Shown here: in pieces, positions 15,888-24,562 of the stretch
How positions within the stretch are numbered: the first letter of the stretch is position 1
How the letters are laid out: every line of letters begins with the position of its first letter
The notes under the pieces: model-generated
Told to the model about the DNA's origin: nothing
The model's input: the letters and a program-made list of their open reading frames with translations, nothing else
The model's database searches: none
Origin: CAG-177 sp964587915
Lineage (GTDB): Bacteria > Bacillota > Clostridia > Oscillospirales > Acutalibacteraceae
Direction: 5' to 3'
Assembly (NCBI GenBank): GCA_964587915.1
Contig: CAZPMK010000001.1
Coordinates: 62,001-126,000 of the forward strand
Length of the DNA: 64,000 bases
Program-made: the position numbers and the translations under genes

Positions 15888-16538
15888 ATGCAGAAAAACT
15901 ACTTTGATAAGATTCACAGATGGGGTATTATTTGGGACATCGGAGCTATTCTTATCCTTTTGTCGGTTCCTGTTGTCATTTGTATTGACAGCGGAACATG
16001 GCCTCAGGCGGAAGCACTTAAATCCGTTATGCCGAAGCTCATGGCTCTTTATTGGCTTACCGCAGTTGTAGAGGTTATAACATATGTTCCTCTTCTCGGT
16101 GCGGGCGGCACATATCTCAGCTTTGTCACCGGAAATATTTCCAACCTTAAGCTTCCTTGCGGACTAAAAGCAATGGAAAACGCCAAGGTCAGAGCAAACA
16201 CGGAAGAGGGCGAAGTTATTTCGACTATCGCCATTGCAGTTTCGGCGATAGTGACAACGGTTATCATTGCCGTAGGCGTAATCGCTTTTTCACCTGTGCT
16301 TGACGAGCTTACAACCGGCGTTTTTAAGCCTGCTTTTGACTATGTTCTTCCTGCACTTTTCGGTGCTCTTGCAGCAAGCTATTTTGGAAAGCACTTAAAG
16401 CTCTGTGCAGCTCCGCTTGTTGTCGGTGTCGTCGTTCTTATCTTTTCACCCGGTATGGCAGCAGGCACCCTTATGTTTGTTACCATTGTTGCCGCAGTTC
16501 TCGGAGCCTTCGCATTTTATAAAGCAAATAAGCTGTAA
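15888..16538 (+). CDS. Membrane protein partner of the DUF5058 gene
   Basis: A 216-residue integral membrane protein with about six hydrophobic segments (near 13-32, 48-72, 108-130, 145-165, 175-195, 195-212). The ATG at 15888 follows GAAAGGAG; the upstream in-frame TTG at 15867 overlaps the preceding gene and has no site. The soluble loop around TGNISNLKLPCGLKAMENAKV is the most polar part. I do not recognise a named domain. Tight spacing (17 bases) to the DUF5058 gene and shared promoter point to a two-component membrane system. No ATPase or binding protein accompanies it, so if it is a transporter it would be a secondary one. Confidence 0.75.
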   Translation: MQKNYFDKIHRWGIIWDIGAILILLSVPVVICIDSGTWPQAEALKSVMPKLMALYWLTAVVEVITYVPLLGAGGTYLSFVTGNISNLKLPCGLKAMENAKVRANTEEGEVISTIAIAVSAIVTTVIIAVGVIAFSPVLDELTTGVFKPAFDYVLPALFGALAASYFGKHLKLCAAPLVVGVVVLIFSPGMAAGTLMFVTIVAAVLGAFAFYKANKL

Positions 16539-16611
16539 GAGATAACCGGATATTTTTATATGATGTGTATAAAAGAAACGGTATTTTGCGATTTGTTGTG
16601 CAAATTCACAC

Positions 16612-16640
16612 TTGATATCGTACAAAAATTAGGTTAATAT
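16612..16640 (+). promoter_or_regulatory. Probable promoter of the NifU-like/GGGtGRT operon
   Basis: TTGATA (16612-16617), a 17-base spacer and TAATAT (16635-16640), about 45 bases before the ATG, with GAAAGGAG as ribosome site. Confidence 0.5.
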
Positions 16641-16685
16641 ATTATAGGTATAAATTATCATCTCTTCTGAAAGGAGAAATTCAAA

Positions 16686-17381
16686 ATGATTAACTATTCA
16701 CGCGAAGTTCAGGAAATGTGCTGCGTAGCCAAGGGACCCAACCACGGCCCCGCTCCCATCCCCGAAGAAGGTAAGTGGGTAAAGGCTTACGAAATCAAGG
16801 ATATTTCCGGTTTTACGCACGGTGTGGGCTGGTGTGCTCCTCAGCAGGGTGCTTGCAAGCTCTCTCTTAACATCAAGGACGGCATTATCGAAGAGGCTCT
16901 CGTTGAAACCATCGGTTGCTCCGGCATGACTCATTCGGCGGCTATGGCGGCTGAAATTCTCCCCGGCAAGACCATTCTTGAGGCTCTCAACACAGACCTC
17001 GTTTGCGATGCAATCAACACCGCAATGCGTGAGCTTTTCCTCCAGATAGTATACGGCCGTTCGCAGTCCGCTTTCTCGGATGACGGCTTGTCGGTAGGTG
17101 CAGGACTTGAGGATCTCGGCAAGGGACTTCGTTCACAGGTCGGCACAATGTACGGCACAAAGGTTAAGGGCGTTCGTTATCTTGAAATGGCAGAGGGCTA
17201 TGTTACAAGACTTGCTCTCGATGCAGACGATCAGGTTATCGGATATGAGTTCGTTTCCTTGGGCAAAATGACCGACTTCATCAAGAAGGGCGATACTCCC
17301 AACGATGCGTACGCAAAGGCTGTCGGCACTTACGGCAGATTTAAGGATGCCGCAAAGTATATCGACCCCAGAAAAGAATAA
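16686..17381 (+). CDS. NifU/IscU-like iron-sulphur scaffold protein
   Basis: The 231-residue protein has a NifU-N/IscU-type fold signature in its middle: a cysteine in WCAPQQGACKL (about 50), then the conserved-looking IGCSGMTHSAAMAAEIL (about 75) and an INTAMREL helix, corresponding to the first and second cysteine loops of IscU. The third IscU cysteine is not evident, and the C-terminal third (FVSLGKMTDFIKKGDTP and on) is extra. The N-terminus adds an unusual CCVAKGPNHGPAP segment. Family proteins with this layout are annotated as scaffold-like and are regularly followed by a GGGtGRT gene, as here (24 bases apart). A role in building or holding an Fe-S centre is inference. Codon use suggests strong expression. 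Confidence 0.8.
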   Translation: MINYSREVQEMCCVAKGPNHGPAPIPEEGKWVKAYEIKDISGFTHGVGWCAPQQGACKLSLNIKDGIIEEALVETIGCSGMTHSAAMAAEILPGKTILEALNTDLVCDAINTAMRELFLQIVYGRSQSAFSDDGLSVGAGLEDLGKGLRSQVGTMYGTKVKGVRYLEMAEGYVTRLALDADDQVIGYEFVSLGKMTDFIKKGDTPNDAYAKAVGTYGRFKDAAKYIDPRKE

Positions 17382-17405
17382 TTCAGTAAGAGGAGGTAAA
17401 TTACA

Positions 17406-18404
17406 ATGGCATTATTTGAAAGCTACGAAAGACGCGTTGATAAAATCAACTCCGTTCTTGCCGAATACGGCATTTCATCAATAGAAGAATGTAAGGAAAT
17501 CACTCTTGCTAAGGGTGTCGATTGCGACAAAATAGTAAGAGAAACTCAGCCCATCTGCTTTGAAAACGCTGTTTGGGCATACACCGTAGGCTGTGCTATC
17601 GCAATAAAGAAGGGCTGCACCAAGGCTGCCGATGCTGCCGCCGCTATAGGCGAGGGTCTTCAGTCATTCTGCATTCCCGGTTCCGTTGCCGATAACAGAA
17701 AGGTCGGCCTCGGTCACGGTAATCTCGGCAAGATGCTTCTTTCCGAGGAGACCGAGTGCTTCTGCTTCCTTGCAGGTCACGAATCCTTCGCCGCCGCAGA
17801 GGGTGCTATCAAAATCGCTCTCAACGCCAACAAGGTTCGCGTTAAGCCCCTCAGAGTTATTCTTAACGGTTTGGGCAAGGATGCCGCAATGATCATTTCA
17901 AGAATCAACGGCTTTACCTACTGCAAGACTGAATTTGATCCGTACGCAGAGACCGTTACCATCGTTGAGGAGAAAGCATACTCCGACGGCGACAGAGCAA
18001 AGGTCAGATGCTACGGTGCAGACAACGTTCCCGAGGGCGTTGCAATAATGAAGCTCGAAAACGTCGGCGTTTCCATCACCGGTAACTCCACCAACCCCAC
18101 AAGATTCCAGCATCCCGTTGCAGGTACCTACAAGAAGTGGTGCGTTGAGAACGGCGTTAAGTATTTCTCCGTTGCTTCCGGCGGCGGTACCGGCAGAACG
18201 CTTCATCCCGACAACATGGCAGCAGGTCCGTCCTCTTACGGCATGACCGATACCATGGGTCGTATGCACTCAGATGCTCAGTTTGCAGGCTCCTCCTCAG
18301 TTCCCGCTCATGTTGAAATGATGGGACTTATCGGCATGGGTAATAACCCCATGGTCGGTGCTACGGTTGCTTGCGCCGTTGCAGTTGAAGAGGCTATGAA
18401 ATAA
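17406..18404 (+). CDS. GGGtGRT-family protein
   Basis: A 332-residue cytosolic protein named for its glycine motif, seen here as ASGGGTGRTLHPDN near residue 258. Another notable segment is GHGNLGKMLLSEETECFCFLAGHESFAAAEGA near 100. Cysteines lie at about 22, 37, 48, 60, 70, 84 and later, but no ferredoxin-like cluster is formed. Its genome partner, the NifU-like gene just upstream, suggests it either receives an Fe-S cluster or helps deliver one. The GGGTGRT loop looks like a phosphate-binding turn, which would fit a cofactor or nucleotide site. No biochemical function is established to my knowledge. The gene has AGGAGGT as its ribosome site, C-rich codons and a strong terminator, all signs of high expression. 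Confidence 0.9.
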   Translation: MALFESYERRVDKINSVLAEYGISSIEECKEITLAKGVDCDKIVRETQPICFENAVWAYTVGCAIAIKKGCTKAADAAAAIGEGLQSFCIPGSVADNRKVGLGHGNLGKMLLSEETECFCFLAGHESFAAAEGAIKIALNANKVRVKPLRVILNGLGKDAAMIISRINGFTYCKTEFDPYAETVTIVEEKAYSDGDRAKVRCYGADNVPEGVAIMKLENVGVSITGNSTNPTRFQHPVAGTYKKWCVENGVKYFSVASGGGTGRTLHPDNMAAGPSSYGMTDTMGRMHSDAQFAGSSSVPAHVEMMGLIGMGNNPMVGATVACAVAVEEAMK

Positions 18405-18437
18405 GAGCGTTTCAACGCCGATATAATTAAAATTAAA

Positions 18438-18475
18438 GGCTGTCACCGATCATTGCGATTGGCGACAGCCTTTTT
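18438..18475. terminator. Bidirectional terminator between the GGGtGRT gene and rarA
   Basis: GGCTGTC (18438-18444) pairs with GACAGCC (18464-18470). TTTTT follows on the plus strand and TTTAATTTT on the minus strand. Confidence 0.85.
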
Positions 18476-18476
18476 G

Positions 18477-19745
18477 CTATTTTTTCTTTTTGATGCGTGC
18501 CCAGTATTCTGCTGCGGCACGCTCGTTTTTATTGTCGCCGAATTCATAATAGCGGCGATTTTTTATTGCATCGGGCAAATACTGCTGTTCAACCCAATGC
18601 CCCTCATATTCGTGAGCGTATTTGTAGAACTGCCCCTTGTTCGGGTTGTCCTCTCCGTCATAATGCATATTTTGGAGCTGCCTCGGAACGGGACCCGTTC
18701 TGCCGGCACGGATATCTGCGGCGGCGGCATCGAGAGCCTTGTACGCACTGTTGGATTTCGGGCTTGTCGCTACAAGCACGACGGCATCGGCAAGAGGAAT
18801 CCGAGCCTCGGGAAGTCCGAGCATCATGGCGGAATCGACGGCGGATTTCACTATGGGAATTATCTGCGGATAGGCAAGTCCCACATCCTCGCAGGCACAC
18901 ACAAGCAGACGGCGGCAGGCGGAGGGGAGATCTCCCGCTTCGAGAAGTCGGGCAAGATAGTGAAGTGCGGCATCGGGGTCTGAACCGCGCATGGATTTTT
19001 GATATGCTGAAATTATGTCGTAATGCTCATCACCGTCACGGTCGTAACGCATGGTGCTTTTTTGTGTGAGGGATTCGGCGTTTTCGAGAGTGATGAGGCG
19101 TTTTCCGTTTTCGAGATTTGCGGCAAGCACACAAAGCTCCACGCTGTTGAGAGATTTACGGACATCTCCCGCACCGGCACGGGCAATGTGAGAATATACA
19201 CCGTCCTCCACGGTAAATTCTTCGCCCCGTTCCTCCGCAAGGCGTTCAAAGGCACGGCGAACCGCTTTTTCCGCTTCGGCGGGCGTTACGCTCTTAAATT
19301 CAAACACCGTGGAACGGCTGAGAATTGCACTGTATACATAAAAATACGGATTTTCCGTGGTGGAGGCTATGAGAGTTATCGCACCGCTTTCGATATGTTC
19401 AAGCAGAGTTTGCTGTTGCTTTTTGTTGAAATACTGTATCTCATCAAGGAAAAGAAGTATTCCGTTGCGGGCAACAAGGGTGTCGAGCTGAGCGATAACA
19501 TCCTTGATATCGCCGGTTCCTGCCGTTGTGCCGTTGAGCCTGACAAGATGACGGTCGGTCTTTTTTGCAATGATGCTTGCCAAGGTGGTCTTTCCGACTC
19601 CGGGAGGGCCGTAAAATACCATGTTGGGAAGCTCCCCCGATTCAATTATGTTACGCAGCGGTTTTCCCGGTGCAAGCAGATGAGTTTGACCTACCATTTC
19701 ATCGAGTGTTTTCGGTCTGAATCTGTCGGCGAGCGGTGATGACAT
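18477..19745 (-). CDS. rarA: Replication-associated recombination protein RarA (MgsA, AAA+ ATPase)
   Basis: RarA is a clamp-loader-like AAA+ ATPase acting at stalled replication forks. The 422-residue protein begins PLADRFRPKTLDEMVGQTHLL, typical of the family. Walker A is GPPGVGKTT (about 45-53), Walker B is LFLDEIQYFNKKQQQ, sensor 1 is ASTTENP, and the RarA-specific C-terminal half includes SMRGSDPDAALHYLARLLEAG and ARIPLADAVVLVATSPKSN. The length is normal. The gene is on the minus strand alone, convergent with the GGGtGRT gene and divergent from ctsR, with GAAAGGGGCG before the ATG. Confidence 0.95.
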   Translation of the reverse strand: MSSPLADRFRPKTLDEMVGQTHLLAPGKPLRNIIESGELPNMVFYGPPGVGKTTLASIIAKKTDRHLVRLNGTTAGTGDIKDVIAQLDTLVARNGILLFLDEIQYFNKKQQQTLLEHIESGAITLIASTTENPYFYVYSAILSRSTVFEFKSVTPAEAEKAVRRAFERLAEERGEEFTVEDGVYSHIARAGAGDVRKSLNSVELCVLAANLENGKRLITLENAESLTQKSTMRYDRDGDEHYDIISAYQKSMRGSDPDAALHYLARLLEAGDLPSACRRLLVCACEDVGLAYPQIIPIVKSAVDSAMMLGLPEARIPLADAVVLVATSPKSNSAYKALDAAAADIRAGRTGPVPRQLQNMHYDGEDNPNKGQFYKYAHEYEGHWVEQQYLPDAIKNRRYYEFGDNKNERAAAEYWARIKKKK

Positions 19746-20071
19746 ATTATCGCCCCTTTCAAATATATAAGTATATCACAAAAGTCAAATAAACGCAACC
19801 GCTGACGAATATAATAGTTCATATCGAAGAAACGGCACGGAATGTTTTTTGACTTTTCGGTTCATAATAACCTTTGATGAAAAACATAATGAATTGAAAA
19901 ATCAAGAAAAATTCAGGAAATTGAAGAAAAACGGAGATATCGGCGGATAAACTGAAAAAACAAATTCGATTTGACCTTTTTTGACCTTTGACCTTTTACA
20001 CGGGTGCGGCTATAATATAGTCAAAGGTCAAAGAAAGTCAAAGTCAAAATCAAGAAAGAGGAAGTGATGAT
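19746..20071 (+). promoter_or_regulatory. Intergenic region rarA-ctsR: promoter flanked by two CtsR operators
   Basis: This 326-base gap holds no gene. Its rarA-proximal half (19746-19960) is AT-rich with nothing recognisable. The promoter of the clpC operon is TTGACC (19988-19993), 17 bases, TATAAT (20011-20016). CtsR heptads (RGTCAAA) surround it. On the minus strand GGTCAAA-3-GGTCAAA covers 19970-19986, and a further heptad at 19987-19993 forms the -35 box. On the plus strand GGTCAAA-3-AGTCAAA covers 20026-20042, flanked by an extra heptad at 20019-20025 and GTCAAA at 20043-20048. Both paired sites match the published CtsR tandem consensus exactly, including the central A of the spacer. 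Confidence 0.9.
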
Positions 20072-20536
20072 GTGAGTTTAAGCAATCAAATAGCGAGAAT
20101 GCTCATGGAAATGTTGGAGAGTGACGGTACTACGGAAATTCAGCGTAACGAGCTTGCGCAGACTCTCGGGTGCGTGCCGAGTCAAATAAATTACGTTATT
20201 GCTTCACGCTTCACTCCCGAACAGGGCTATATCGTCGAGAGCCGCAGAGGGGGCGGCGGGTATATCAAGATAACGAGAGTTCAGCTCGATGCACCGGCGG
20301 CGATAATGCACACGGTAAATTCCATAGGCGATTCGGCTGATTTTCAAACCTGTCGGGCACACATACTCAATCTGCACCACGCAGGAGTGCTCGACGCAAA
20401 ATCCGCTCGGCTCATGCTTGCGGCATTGAGCGAAAATGCATTGAGAGTATTGCCTGCACCGATAAGAGACGGTGCAAGGTCATCAATTTTTAAGCAAATG
20501 CTGATTACTGCTAATCAGGGAAAGGATGATAGATAA
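20072..20536 (+). CDS. ctsR: CtsR, transcriptional repressor of class III stress genes
   Basis: The 154-residue protein has the CtsR layout. The N-terminal winged helix starts SLSNQIARMLMEML and includes the wing SRRGGGGYIKITRV (about 62-75), whose glycine-rich tip inserts in the minor groove and senses heat in characterised CtsR. A four-helix dimer domain follows. GTG at 20072 is the start: the ATG codons just before it run into TGA, and AGAGGAAG lies 7 bases upstream. Its stop overlaps the mcsA start by one base. The operator array upstream shows autoregulation of the ctsR-mcsA-mcsB-clpC operon. McsB and ClpC relieve repression under stress in related organisms. Confidence 0.95.
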   Translation: MSLSNQIARMLMEMLESDGTTEIQRNELAQTLGCVPSQINYVIASRFTPEQGYIVESRRGGGGYIKITRVQLDAPAAIMHTVNSIGDSADFQTCRAHILNLHHAGVLDAKSARLMLAALSENALRVLPAPIRDGARSSIFKQMLITANQGKDDR

Positions 20537-21048
20537 TGTTATGTCAGAACTGCGGTAAAAATGAAGCAACCACTCATATTAAGCAAATAATCAACGGCGA
20601 TATGGCGGAGAGCCATCTTTGTGCCCAATGTGCAAAAAGCCTCGGATATTCGGATGTCTTTTCGGGCTTCGGTCTTGACCTTTCCGAATTGCTCGGCGGA
20701 TTTTTCGGAGATATGATGCCCTCCCTGAGAGGCAGAAAAACCGAGAGATGCCCCAAATGCGGAACGGCATTCAACGATATCGTCCGCAGCGGCAAGGTGG
20801 GCTGTGCCGAATGCTACAGAACGTTTTATGATGAGCTTTTGCCCTCGATACAGCGTATTCACGGCAGAATAAAGCACAACGGAAAGTCGAGCCATGCGGC
20901 GTCGGAAAAGCCCAAGACGGAAACAAAAGAAGAAAAAATCGAAAGACTTAAATCCGAAATGGATAAAGCGGTTGCCGCACAGGAATTTGAGCAGGCGGCG
21001 AAGCTCAGAGATGAAATTAAAAATCTCGAAGGAGGGGAAACAAAATGA
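20536..21048 (+). CDS. mcsA: McsA, zinc-binding activator of the McsB arginine kinase
   Basis: A 170-residue protein with four C-x2-C-type zinc motifs: CQNCG at the start, CAQCA near 33, CPKCG near 74 and CAECY near 93. A C-terminal UVR-type coiled helix (ERLKSEMDKAVAAQEFEQAAKLRDEIKNLE) closes it. McsA binds and activates McsB and modulates CtsR. The start overlaps the ctsR stop (TAATG), and the stop overlaps the mcsB start (ATGA), so translation is coupled through all three genes. Length and motif count are normal. Confidence 0.95.
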   Translation: MLCQNCGKNEATTHIKQIINGDMAESHLCAQCAKSLGYSDVFSGFGLDLSELLGGFFGDMMPSLRGRKTERCPKCGTAFNDIVRSGKVGCAECYRTFYDELLPSIQRIHGRIKHNGKSSHAASEKPKTETKEEKIERLKSEMDKAVAAQEFEQAAKLRDEIKNLEGGETK

Positions 21049-22049
21049 GCAAGTGGTATACGGAAAAGGGCGAACAGGGCGATATCGTTCTGAGCACAAG
21101 AATAAGACTTGCGAGAAATCTTGATGAATTTCCGTTTCCCGCAAAATTGGATGCGTCGGGCAGAGAAAAGGTGGATTCAGCCGTAAGAGACGCACTTTTC
21201 AGCGAAAACAGCGATTTGAACTATATAAAAATGAGCGACCTCACCGAAATTCAGGCGGTGTCACTTGCCGAAAAGCATTTGATAAGTCCCGAATTTGCTT
21301 CACGCAGAGAGGGAACGGCACTTCTGCTTTCAGCGGATGAAAGTATGAGTATAATGCTGTGCGAGGAGGATCATATCAGAATACAAGCGATAAAGGCGGG
21401 TCTTGCACTCGAAGAAGCATACGAGGAAGCCGATAAGCCCGATACGATTCTTGACGGCAAGCTGAAATATGCTTTTGACGAAAGAATCGGCTATCTCACG
21501 CAATGCCCGACCAATCTCGGCACGGCAATGAGAGCATCGGTAATGCTTCATCTGCCCGCCCTCACACGCTGCGGACAGATATCCCGCCTTGCCGGCACGG
21601 TCTCGAAGCTCGGTCTCACCATAAGAGGAGCATACGGCGAGGGCACGGCGGCAACGGGTGACATATATCAAATAAGCAACCAAATAACTCTCGGCATAAC
21701 CGAAGAAACGGCGATAGCGAATCTGCGTTCCATAGTGCTCCAGCTTGTTGCACAGGAAAGAGCGGCGGCAAAGGAGATAGTCAAGGAGCCTGCCGAGGAG
21801 GACAGAATTTTCCGTGCTCTCGGAGTGCTTAAAAACGCAAGACTGCTCAGTACCGATGAATTTATGGAGCTTATATCCGAGGTAAGACTCGGTGCCGCAA
21901 CGGGACTTGTTGATATTCCGCTCGAAAAAATCAACGAGCTTATAGTTAATATGCAGCCGGCAACGATAAGTGCCGCCGCAGACGGTGCCGTAAATGCCGC
22001 CGCAAGAGATGCCGCAAGGGCAAAGGCGGTCAGAGAGGCGTTGTCATAA
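21045..22049 (+). CDS. mcsB: McsB, protein-arginine kinase
   Basis: McsB phosphorylates arginine residues, marking proteins for ClpCP and inactivating CtsR. The 334-residue protein is homologous to phosphagen kinases. Visible motifs include VLSTRIRLARNLDEFPFP at 15-32 (phosphate-binding arginines), the catalytic-loop CPTNLGTAMRASVMLHLP near 150, RGAYGEGTAATGDIYQISNQ near 197-216 and a late IVLQLVAQERAA helix. It overlaps mcsA by four bases and is followed by clpC after 24 bases. The size is slightly below the usual 350 residues; nothing is obviously missing. Confidence 0.95.
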   Translation: MSKWYTEKGEQGDIVLSTRIRLARNLDEFPFPAKLDASGREKVDSAVRDALFSENSDLNYIKMSDLTEIQAVSLAEKHLISPEFASRREGTALLLSADESMSIMLCEEDHIRIQAIKAGLALEEAYEEADKPDTILDGKLKYAFDERIGYLTQCPTNLGTAMRASVMLHLPALTRCGQISRLAGTVSKLGLTIRGAYGEGTAATGDIYQISNQITLGITEETAIANLRSIVLQLVAQERAAAKEIVKEPAEEDRIFRALGVLKNARLLSTDEFMELISEVRLGAATGLVDIPLEKINELIVNMQPATISAAADGAVNAAARDAARAKAVREALS

Positions 22050-22073
22050 CATCGAAAAAACGGAGGGATTTTG

Positions 22074-24518
22074 ATGTACAGATTTACAGGATTTACGCAA
22101 AAAGCTAATGAAGCTCTCAACAATGCAATTGCTTCTGCGGAAAATCTCGGTCATACCTATGTGGGAAGCGAGCATCTTCTGCTCGGACTTCTCGGGGAAA
22201 ACGGAGGCATGGCATATACCGCTCTCTCGGCGAGAAAGGTTACGTTTGCCGAGGTTGAGGAAATTATAAAGGGAAGCATCGGAATAGGTTCTCCCACGGT
22301 GCTTTCACCGAATGATTTTACGCCGAGAGCCAAAAATATCATTGATACCGCCATACTTCAGGGCAGGGGCATGGGTCATTCGTATATCGGTACGGAGCAC
22401 ATTCTCATGGGAATAATCAGAGAGGGTACAAGTGCCGCAACGGAAATTCTCAGCCATCTCGGAGTACAGCCTCAGGATTTGCTTTCAGACCTTACGGCGG
22501 CACTCGGAAACGGAGCAAAGCATTCAAACGGCGGCAAAAATGAGGCAAAGGAAAAATCCGACACACCGACTCTTTCTCAATTCGGCAGAGATCTTACCGC
22601 CCTTGCCAATCAGGGCAGAATTGACCCCGTCATCGGCAGACAGCAGGAGATAGAGAGGGTTATTCAAATTCTCAGCAGGAGAACGAAAAACAATCCGTGC
22701 CTTATCGGTGAACCGGGTGTGGGCAAAACGGCAATTGCCGAGGGTCTTGCTCTCAAAATCGCAACGGGCGAGGTTCCCGAGCTGCTCAGAAACAAGCGTA
22801 TCATATCCCTTGACCTCACGGGTATGGTTGCAGGCACGAAGTACAGAGGCGACTTTGAGGAGAGAATACGCAACGCCATTGACGAGGTGAAAAAGTCGGG
22901 CGACGTGATTCTTTTTATCGACGAGGTGCATACGCTCATCGGTGCAGGCTCGGCGGAGGGGGCGGTGGATGCCGCAAATATCCTGAAGCCGTCACTTGCG
23001 AGAGGTGAGTTGCAGGTTATCGGTGCAACAACGCTCGATGAATACCGCCGCCATATCGAAAAGGATGCCGCTCTCGAACGAAGATTTCAGCCTGTTACGG
23101 TCGGCGAGCCGACAGAGCAGGAGGCGGTTGATATCCTCAAGGGCTTGCGTGACAAATACGAGGCACACCACAAGGTCAGAATAACCGACGGTGCGATAAT
23201 TGCCGCCGTCAAGATGTCGTCGAGATACATCGGAGACAGATATCTGCCCGACAAGGCGATTGACCTTGTTGACGAAGCGGCTTCAAGAGTACGCCTTAAA
23301 GCATTCACCACTCCACCCGATCTCAAAGAGCTGGAGGACAGAATAAAGGCGATGAACGAGGAAATGACCCGTGCGGTCAATTCGCAGGATTTTGAGCAGG
23401 CGGCATCAATAAGAGATGAGAAAAACAAATTGGCTGCAGAGCTTGAAAACGAAAGAAAGGCGTGGAAGGAACGCAGTAACCGCTCCGTCGGAGAGGTCGG
23501 GGAGCAGGAGATAGCCGCAATTGTGTCACAGTGGACGGGTATACCGGTTGTTCAGCTCACACAGGAGGAGAGCCAACGCCTGCTTCACATGGAGGAGGAG
23601 CTCCACCGCAGAATAGTCGGTCAGGATGAAGCGGTCAGTGCGGTTGCAAAGGCGATACGCCGCGGCAGAGCGGGACTCAAGGACCCGAACCGTCCGACAG
23701 GCTCATTCATATTCCTCGGCCCTACGGGCGTGGGCAAAACGGAGCTGTGCAAAACTCTGGCGGCATCAATGTTCGGCGATGAAAACGCAATGATACGCCT
23801 TGATATGTCCGAATATATGGAAAAGCACACCGTGTCACGCCTTGTCGGTTCACCTCCGGGCTATGTAGGCTACGAGGAGGGTGGTCAGCTCACCGAAAAG
23901 GTACGCCGCAGACCGTATTCCGTAGTGCTTTTCGACGAAATAGAAAAGGCTCATCCCGATGTATTCAATATGCTTCTTCAGATTTTGGAGGACGGCATTT
24001 TGACGGATTCTCAGGGCAGACGGGTTGATTTCAAAAACTGCATCATCATAATGACATCCAACGTCGGAGCAAAGCTCATTTCAAAGAGCGGTGCGGGAAC
24101 TCTCGGCTTTACCCCCGAGAGCGGTGAAACGGCGGACGACAAGAAGATAAGAGAGTCGGTTATGGGCGAGCTTAAAAATGTGTTCAGACCCGAATTTCTC
24201 AACAGAATTGATGATATCATTGTGTTCCGTCAGCTCAACCGGACGGATATTGACGAGATAGCACGCAGAATGCTTGCGAGTCTTTCCAAGAGAGTGGGCG
24301 AAATGGATATCGACATCGAATTTGCCGAGAGTGCCGTTGAGGAAATCGGCAAGGAGGGCTTCGACCCCGTTTACGGTGCAAGACCGCTGAGAAGAGCCAT
24401 GCGGCAGAGGGTAGAGGACAGACTTTCCGAAAAAATGCTCGAGGGCGGATTTGACAGCGGAAAAAAATATCTGTGCGAATTTTCAAACGGTGAATTTGTG
24501 TTTACCGAAAAAGAATAA
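22074..24518 (+). CDS. clpC: ClpC, AAA+ unfoldase of the ClpCP protease
   Basis: ClpC unfolds substrates, including arginine-phosphorylated proteins, for ClpP. The chain of 814 residues begins at ATG 22074, which is better spaced from CGGAGGG than the TTG three bases before. In order: two Clp-N repeats (FTQKANEALNNAI; FTPRAKNIIDTAI), AAA domain 1 with GEPGVGKTAI and LFIDEVHTLIGAG, a middle domain with the UVR-like SQDFEQAASIRDEKN (about 430-445), AAA domain 2 with GPTGVGKTELCK and VLFDEIEKAHPDVF, and a C-terminal D2-small domain ending EFVFTEKE. The middle domain and the operon context distinguish it from ClpA and ClpB. It is the last gene of the CtsR-controlled operon. Confidence 0.97.
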   Translation: MYRFTGFTQKANEALNNAIASAENLGHTYVGSEHLLLGLLGENGGMAYTALSARKVTFAEVEEIIKGSIGIGSPTVLSPNDFTPRAKNIIDTAILQGRGMGHSYIGTEHILMGIIREGTSAATEILSHLGVQPQDLLSDLTAALGNGAKHSNGGKNEAKEKSDTPTLSQFGRDLTALANQGRIDPVIGRQQEIERVIQILSRRTKNNPCLIGEPGVGKTAIAEGLALKIATGEVPELLRNKRIISLDLTGMVAGTKYRGDFEERIRNAIDEVKKSGDVILFIDEVHTLIGAGSAEGAVDAANILKPSLARGELQVIGATTLDEYRRHIEKDAALERRFQPVTVGEPTEQEAVDILKGLRDKYEAHHKVRITDGAIIAAVKMSSRYIGDRYLPDKAIDLVDEAASRVRLKAFTTPPDLKELEDRIKAMNEEMTRAVNSQDFEQAASIRDEKNKLAAELENERKAWKERSNRSVGEVGEQEIAAIVSQWTGIPVVQLTQEESQRLLHMEEELHRRIVGQDEAVSAVAKAIRRGRAGLKDPNRPTGSFIFLGPTGVGKTELCKTLAASMFGDENAMIRLDMSEYMEKHTVSRLVGSPPGYVGYEEGGQLTEKVRRRPYSVVLFDEIEKAHPDVFNMLLQILEDGILTDSQGRRVDFKNCIIIMTSNVGAKLISKSGAGTLGFTPESGETADDKKIRESVMGELKNVFRPEFLNRIDDIIVFRQLNRTDIDEIARRMLASLSKRVGEMDIDIEFAESAVEEIGKEGFDPVYGARPLRRAMRQRVEDRLSEKMLEGGFDSGKKYLCEFSNGEFVFTEKE

Positions 24519-24530
24519 ACAATGCAAAAA

Positions 24531-24562
24531 GACTGTAAGCCTTGAGCCTACAGTCTTTTTTT
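24531..24562. terminator. Bidirectional terminator after clpC
   Basis: GACTGTA (24531-24537) pairs with TACAGTC (24549-24555), extended by GC/GC; a T run follows on the plus strand and TTTTTG on the minus strand. It serves the convergent DUF4830 gene as well. Confidence 0.85.

Noticed and set aside
19023..19739. Plus-strand open frame of 238 codons
   Set aside because: It is antisense to rarA, which shows complete Walker motifs, and it lacks a ribosome site.
20539..21195. Minus-strand open frame of 218 codons
   Set aside because: It is antisense to mcsA and the start of mcsB, both strongly supported by motifs and operon overlaps.
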